Assembly: GCA_023440865.1 (NCBI GenBank) | Contig: JAEXRM010000212.1 | Span: forward strand, 1 to 9,170 | Length of the DNA: 9,170 nucleotides | Source of the DNA: Bacillota bacterium | GTDB taxonomy: Bacteria; Bacillota; Clostridia; DSM-8532 | Reading direction: 5' to 3' | Shown: positions 6,026 to 9,170 of the stretch, piece after piece | Numbering within the stretch: the stretch's first letter is position 1 | Layout: each line of letters opens with the position of its first letter | Notes under the pieces: model-generated | What the model saw: only the letters and a program-made list of their open reading frames with translations | What the model was told of the DNA's origin: nothing | Database searches by the model: none | Made by a program: the position numbers and the translations under genes

Positions 6026-6174
6026 GGAACATCCCCCCAGTCATGGGCCTGTTGTGGAGAAACATGGAAGGCAGCGGCTCAAACAACCGTTCCGATTTGG
6101 TGCGAACAGGCGCAGCGGAAAAGGAACAGTTGCCTTCCATTCACTCGTTACCCCGCGAACAGGCGACGAAAACG

Positions 6175-6204
6175 ATCATACATGATAAAGTGCACAAAAA
6201 TCAA
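6175..6204 (-). promoter_or_regulatory. Sigma-70/A-type promoter for the 89-residue gene
   Basis: On the minus strand, TTGATT (6204-6199), an 18-base spacer and TATGAT (6180-6175) make a good vegetative promoter in an A/T-rich patch. The expected transcript start near 6168 gives a 143-base leader before the ATG at 6025, long for a small gene. Confidence 0.6.
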
Positions 6205-6317
6205 CCCGAAGCTCCCGCGGATTTGTAAAAAACCACAGACAAATGGTGCCGCTCCTGCGTCACACCGCGCTGTGCCGGTCGGTCCATCCCCTGGTCATGC
6301 CGTTCGGCGAAAAATCA

Positions 6318-6326
6318 TGATATGAT
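6318..6326 (+). promoter_or_regulatory. Extended -10 element for the plus-strand membrane protein
   Basis: TGATATGAT fits TGn-TATGAT. No good -35 lies at 16-18 bases, which extended -10 promoters can tolerate. Expected transcript start near 6333, giving a 56-base leader to the ATG at 6389. Confidence 0.45.
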
Positions 6327-6388
6327 GATTCCGGGCGTGCAAGGCCGCTGCGCTGCATGTGCCGGACAACACCGGAGGATCCGCTTGT

Positions 6389-6769
6389 ATGGTGTACAGC
6401 AACGAACCCATCCGTTTCATCAAGGAACGCCGGTTGAAACAGGATCCGATCATGCAGATCATCCATCTGTGCAACGGGCTTGTCTGGCTTGTGCTCATCG
6501 CATTCATGCTGGTGACGCATGCCGCCATGCCGCCGATCGAAACGGTCTTCGACCGGTTTCTCGGGGTGCAGCTGCGCGAATACTGGGATTACGGCATTCT
6601 GCGCATCGCGCAGATCATCCTTGCCGGACTCTTCCTGCTGAGCATGACTGGCATCGTGCTCAACACACGCCGGCTCAAGCGGGAGGGTGACCACATGCGC
6701 GTCTCGTTGTTCATCACCGCGTTCTTCTCGTTCGTCGGATCCATTGCGATGCTCTTCATCATGCCATAG
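6389..6769 (+). CDS. Small membrane protein of unknown function (126 aa, three helices)
   Basis: A charged N-terminus (EPIRFIKERRLKQDP) precedes three predicted membrane segments at about residues 23-43, 70-91 and 104-125. A loop with PPIETVFDRFLGVQLREYWDYG lies between the first two, and a basic RRLKREGDHMR loop between the last two, which suggests the N-terminus and that basic loop are cytoplasmic. I do not recognise the family and claim no function. The ATG at 6389 is preferred because GGAGG lies about ten bases upstream; an in-frame GTG at 6359 has no comparable site. An extended -10 sits 63 bases before the ATG. It stands alone on the plus strand between a divergent small gene and a convergent SLH protein gene. 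Confidence 0.8.
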   Translation: MVYSNEPIRFIKERRLKQDPIMQIIHLCNGLVWLVLIAFMLVTHAAMPPIETVFDRFLGVQLREYWDYGILRIAQIILAGLFLLSMTGIVLNTRRLKREGDHMRVSLFITAFFSFVGSIAMLFIMP

Positions 6770-6828
6770 GCTGAAACCCTGAAACGTGTGGCATGCAACA
6801 GAACCGGGACCGGGGGCCTCCCGCGGAG

Positions 6829-9170
6829 TCAGGGCAGCAGCAGCAGGCGGTTGAGCAGCACGGCGGCTTCGGCGCGGGTCAGACCCGAGGTGGCGTCGAT
6901 GGTCGAGCCTGAGCGGCCGGAGATGAGGCCATTGCCGATCAGGACGATCAGGGCGCCCCTGTATGCGCCGGGAATGGCGTCCGCGTCCGTGTACTTCCCG
7001 AGGATCGATTCGTCCGCCTCCGCCAGGGTTCTGCCGGCCGCCAGGCATGCGTTCTGCGTGGCCAGCGCCATGCCGCCGCGCGTGATCGCAGCGTTCGGAT
7101 ACATGCGTCCCGCGGCATCCGGCGTGATGAGCCCGTACTCCCAGGCTGCGTACATCCATCCGGCATACCAGGCCGACGCGGGTATGTCCGAAACCGGACC
7201 GGCCGGTCGGCTTGCGGCCGGAAGACCCAGCGTGGTCAGCAGCATCTTCATGTACTCGGCCCTTGTCAGCACGCGGCCCGGCGAGAAACGGGCCGCGGAG
7301 GTACCCGCGACAATGCCCAGCGAGGCGAGCCGGTTGATGGCCGGTGCCGCCCATGCGTGACCGCCAAGATCCGTGAAGGTGGTGGCCATGGGTACGGTCA
7401 CGGGGCCGACGGCGGCTTCGGGCGAGGTGGTGAAGGCGTTCCATGCGACAAGCGCATAGGAGGGCGTTGTGCCCGCGGCGACGGCTGTGTCGTCGTAACG
7501 CCGCGCGGTGCCCGGGAGTGTTGCGATCTGGCGGCGCGTCCCGGCCTCCGTGCGGTAAACGCGGTAACCCGATAGCGATTCGTCGGGCGCGTTCCAGGCG
7601 AGCGTCACCTGCCGGCTGCCCGCGTAGGCCACCTGCAGGCCCTGTGGCGCCTGCGGCTGGATGCCGGTGAAGCGGTAGACGCCGCTGTATACGGGCAGCC
7701 CCTGCACATCGGCCCGGATGCGGAAATCGCGGGTGCCCCGGTGTATCAGGAACCACTCGATCGAGCGGCTGCCGGCCGGGATCGCGGTGACATCCTCCCA
7801 GGCGTCGTTGACGCCGACGCGCGTCTCCAGCATGTAGGCGGCGTCAACGCCCCAATCGGGAAGCGGGTCGGCCCAGGCAAGCTTCAGCCGGCCCAGGTCA
7901 AGCTGTCCCTCGAAGGTTTCCGGCAGCGCCGGCTTGTCAAGGCGCCGCACCTCGGTTGCGGCAAACGCGGAGAAGACGGCATCACCCCGGACGGCGCGCA
8001 CCTTCCACTGTGCCGAGCCTGATGCGGGGAGCGCCGTGTCCGTCCAATACTGCACGTTGCGTTCCGTCTCCCCCACCTTCGTCCAGGTGCCGCCGGCCTT
8101 CCGCCAGATCTCGAAGCCCGATTCCTGCGCGTAGACGTAGTCCCAGGTGATGACGACCCGGTCTTCCGCGGCGGGCGCGGCCCGGACATTGGCCGGTGTG
8201 GGCGCCGCCTCGGTTTTGATCGTGAGCGGATCGGAGGTGGCCGTGGAGTAGCCGCTCGGCGCGAGGATCACCAGATGCCAGGTGTAGGTGCTTCCCGGAA
8301 GGAGCCCCGTGTCGATGTAGCCGCTCTCGGAGGCGGTCGTGAGCAGGGGTTGCGGCACGCCGGCCGCATCGTTGCGCTCCAGTCGGACCGTACGTCCGGA
8401 AAGCGCCTCGTAGTCCCACTCCAGCCGGACCATCGTCGTGGAGAGCGCGTGACCGGTGAAGCCCACGTTGAAGGCGATGCCGGTGCGCACCTCCAGGCCC
8501 TGCCCGTAGGCGGGATAGTACGGTGAGAGCGAACCGTCGGCATACTGTGCCTGGATGCGGTAGTTGTAGACCGTGTCGGCGGAAAGGCCCTGATCGCGGT
8601 AAGCGGTGGCGCCCGCCTCCAGCAGCGCGACGAGCGACCATGCCGCATCGCCGGCCTTGCGGCGTTCGATCCGGGGCTGCGCTTCGCCCAGAACGGCGGG
8701 ATCGACGGCGGGCCATGTCCAGGTGAGGTTGATCTGGTCCGGGAACACGGCCTGCGCCGACATCGCGGCCGGATACAGGAGCACGATGCGCGCTTCGGCC
8801 GACCAGTCCCCCGTGGCACCCGCATTCATGTGCCGGATGCGGTACCGGTAGACGTGTCCGTTGGCGACGGTGCTGTCCGCGAAGGACAGGGTGCCGGCCG
8901 CAAGGGTGGTCAGCAGGGAGAAGGTGCCGCCGTCCGTGCTCCGTTCGATCTGCGTGTAGGCGGCCTGGGTGGCGGCGGTCTTCCATGTCAGGTCGACGGT
9001 GCCGTATGCGGTGAGCTTCGCCGCAAGGGCGGTCGGCGCCCGCAGTTTCGTCCAGCCGGCGATGCCGTCGCCGGTCGGCCACCAGAGCGGCGCGCCGGGA
9101 AGGCCGACATCGAAGCGGACGCGGTATTCGTATTTCGACCCTTCGGAAAGCCCCGTGTCCGTAAAGGACG
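6829..9170 (-). CDS. Secreted multi-FnIII protein with C-terminal SLH cell-wall anchor, C-terminal part
   Basis: The frame is open from the window end to the TGA at 6831-6829, so only the last 779 residues are visible and the start and signal peptide are missing. From the left of the protein there is a partial fibronectin type III-like unit and then about six more, with recurrent features such as VDLTWK, INLTWTW, VRLEWDY, VVITWDY, LKLAWAD and VTLAWNA, and Y-x-Y-R or similar near the end of several units. The C-terminus holds three SLH repeats encoded at about 7377-7222, 7191-7039 and 6993-6832. SLH domains bind pyruvylated secondary cell-wall polymer and place proteins in the S-layer. Repeats 1 and 3 have the usual LTRAE; repeat 2 has ITRGG. 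FnIII modules act as spacers or carbohydrate/protein-binding units; any catalytic domain would be upstream of the window. The N-terminal function is unknown. Confidence 0.93.
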   Translation of the reverse strand, partial: SFTDTGLSEGSKYEYRVRFDVGLPGAPLWWPTGDGIAGWTKLRAPTALAAKLTAYGTVDLTWKTAATQAAYTQIERSTDGGTFSLLTTLAAGTLSFADSTVANGHVYRYRIRHMNAGATGDWSAEARIVLLYPAAMSAQAVFPDQINLTWTWPAVDPAVLGEAQPRIERRKAGDAAWSLVALLEAGATAYRDQGLSADTVYNYRIQAQYADGSLSPYYPAYGQGLEVRTGIAFNVGFTGHALSTTMVRLEWDYEALSGRTVRLERNDAAGVPQPLLTTASESGYIDTGLLPGSTYTWHLVILAPSGYSTATSDPLTIKTEAAPTPANVRAAPAAEDRVVITWDYVYAQESGFEIWRKAGGTWTKVGETERNVQYWTDTALPASGSAQWKVRAVRGDAVFSAFAATEVRRLDKPALPETFEGQLDLGRLKLAWADPLPDWGVDAAYMLETRVGVNDAWEDVTAIPAGSRSIEWFLIHRGTRDFRIRADVQGLPVYSGVYRFTGIQPQAPQGLQVAYAGSRQVTLAWNAPDESLSGYRVYRTEAGTRRQIATLPGTARRYDDTAVAAGTTPSYALVAWNAFTTSPEAAVGPVTVPMATTFTDLGGHAWAAPAINRLASLGIVAGTSAARFSPGRVLTRAEYMKMLLTTLGLPAASRPAGPVSDIPASAWYAGWMYAAWEYGLITPDAAGRMYPNAAITRGGMALATQNACLAAGRTLAEADESILGKYTDADAIPGAYRGALIVLIGNGLISGRSGSTIDATSGLTRAEAAVLLNRLLLLP
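6832..7377 (-). other. Three SLH domains of the surface protein
   Basis: Repeat 1 starts FTDLGGHAWAAPAINRLASL and ends with LTRAEYMKMLL. Repeat 2 starts SDIPASAWYAGWMYAAWEYG with ITRGGMAL. Repeat 3 starts YTDADAIPGAYRGALIVLIG with LTRAEAAVLLNRLL. The protein ends in four leucines and a proline, encoded by a CTG run. Confidence 0.88.

Larger units (their letters stand above)
6026..6388. other. Gene-free regulatory region between two divergent genes
   Basis: This 363-base stretch is less GC-rich than its flanks. It holds the leader of the 89-residue gene (6026-6168, minus), that gene's promoter (6175-6204), a divergent plus-strand extended -10 (6318-6326) and the 56-base leader of the plus-strand membrane protein. 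The leader contains an 11-base direct repeat, GCGAACAGGCG, at 6102-6112 and 6155-6165. I see no convincing coding frame in 6205-6317, and no tRNA or known riboswitch. Confidence 0.6.

Noticed and set aside
6796..6828. GC-rich inverted segment between the convergent membrane and SLH genes
   Set aside because: The best stem is about five bases with mismatches and no T-run, so I do not call a terminator.
6835..6845. CAG run as a possible simple repeat
   Set aside because: Only four units, encoding the terminal leucines of the SLH protein; too short to call a repeat locus.
6260..7756. 498-codon minus-strand frame
   Set aside because: It overlaps the SLH region in another frame and is antisense to the 126-residue membrane protein; the SLH frame is unmistakable and the product here has no domain.
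7982..9082. 366-codon minus-strand frame beside the FnIII frame
   Set aside because: Arg/His-rich shadow of the FnIII-encoding frame, which is open to the window edge with regular beta-sandwich units.
8200..9170. FnIII units as tandem DNA repeats
   Set aside because: The units share a fold-level pattern, but the nucleotide and residue sequences are diverged; there is no recent duplication.

Overview
The window is GC-rich (by eye in the low to mid 60s percent) and densely coded, with no RNA gene, transposon or CRISPR array visible. An SLH-anchored surface protein, an HxlR-type regulator, a CD1871A-family CXXC mini-protein and a TlpA/NapH-like redox cluster together point to a Bacillota (Firmicutes) genome, most likely a high-GC anaerobic Clostridia-type organism. 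This placement is an inference from gene families; no taxonomic marker gene is present.

Left part (1-2209): the N-terminal 389 residues of an AMP-forming acyl-CoA synthetase run leftward off the window. Diverging from it is an alpha/beta hydrolase of the lysophospholipase/monoacylglycerol lipase type. They share a 190-base intergenic region with an extended -10 promoter and an inverted repeat. Together they suggest fatty acid release and activation. A hairpin lies between the hydrolase and the convergent redox cluster.

Centre (2315-4659): four minus-strand genes in transcription order are an HxlR-family regulator with an unusual cysteine cluster, a lipoprotein-like TlpA thioredoxin, a 54-residue CXXC protein (easily missed) and a NapH-like polyferredoxin membrane protein. 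Upstream of the regulator is a dense set of nested inverted repeats (GTTAC/GTAAC half-sites). I read this as a redox-regulated, autoregulated operon that may carry electrons from cytosolic Fe-S carriers across the membrane to an extracytoplasmic thioredoxin. The electron-transfer role and the regulation are hypotheses.

Centre-right (4703-6388): an EamA/DMT transporter whose extended -10 is placed so that the mRNA would start at the AUG (leaderless). Next come a small unknown protein with a good promoter and a long, possibly structured leader, and then a 363-base gene-free stretch holding two divergent promoters.

Right part (6389-9170): a small three-helix membrane protein of unknown function on the plus strand. 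Converging on it is the C-terminal part (779 residues visible) of a large secreted protein with serial fibronectin type III domains and three C-terminal SLH domains. The same extended -10 core (TGATATGAT) occurs at three promoters in the window.
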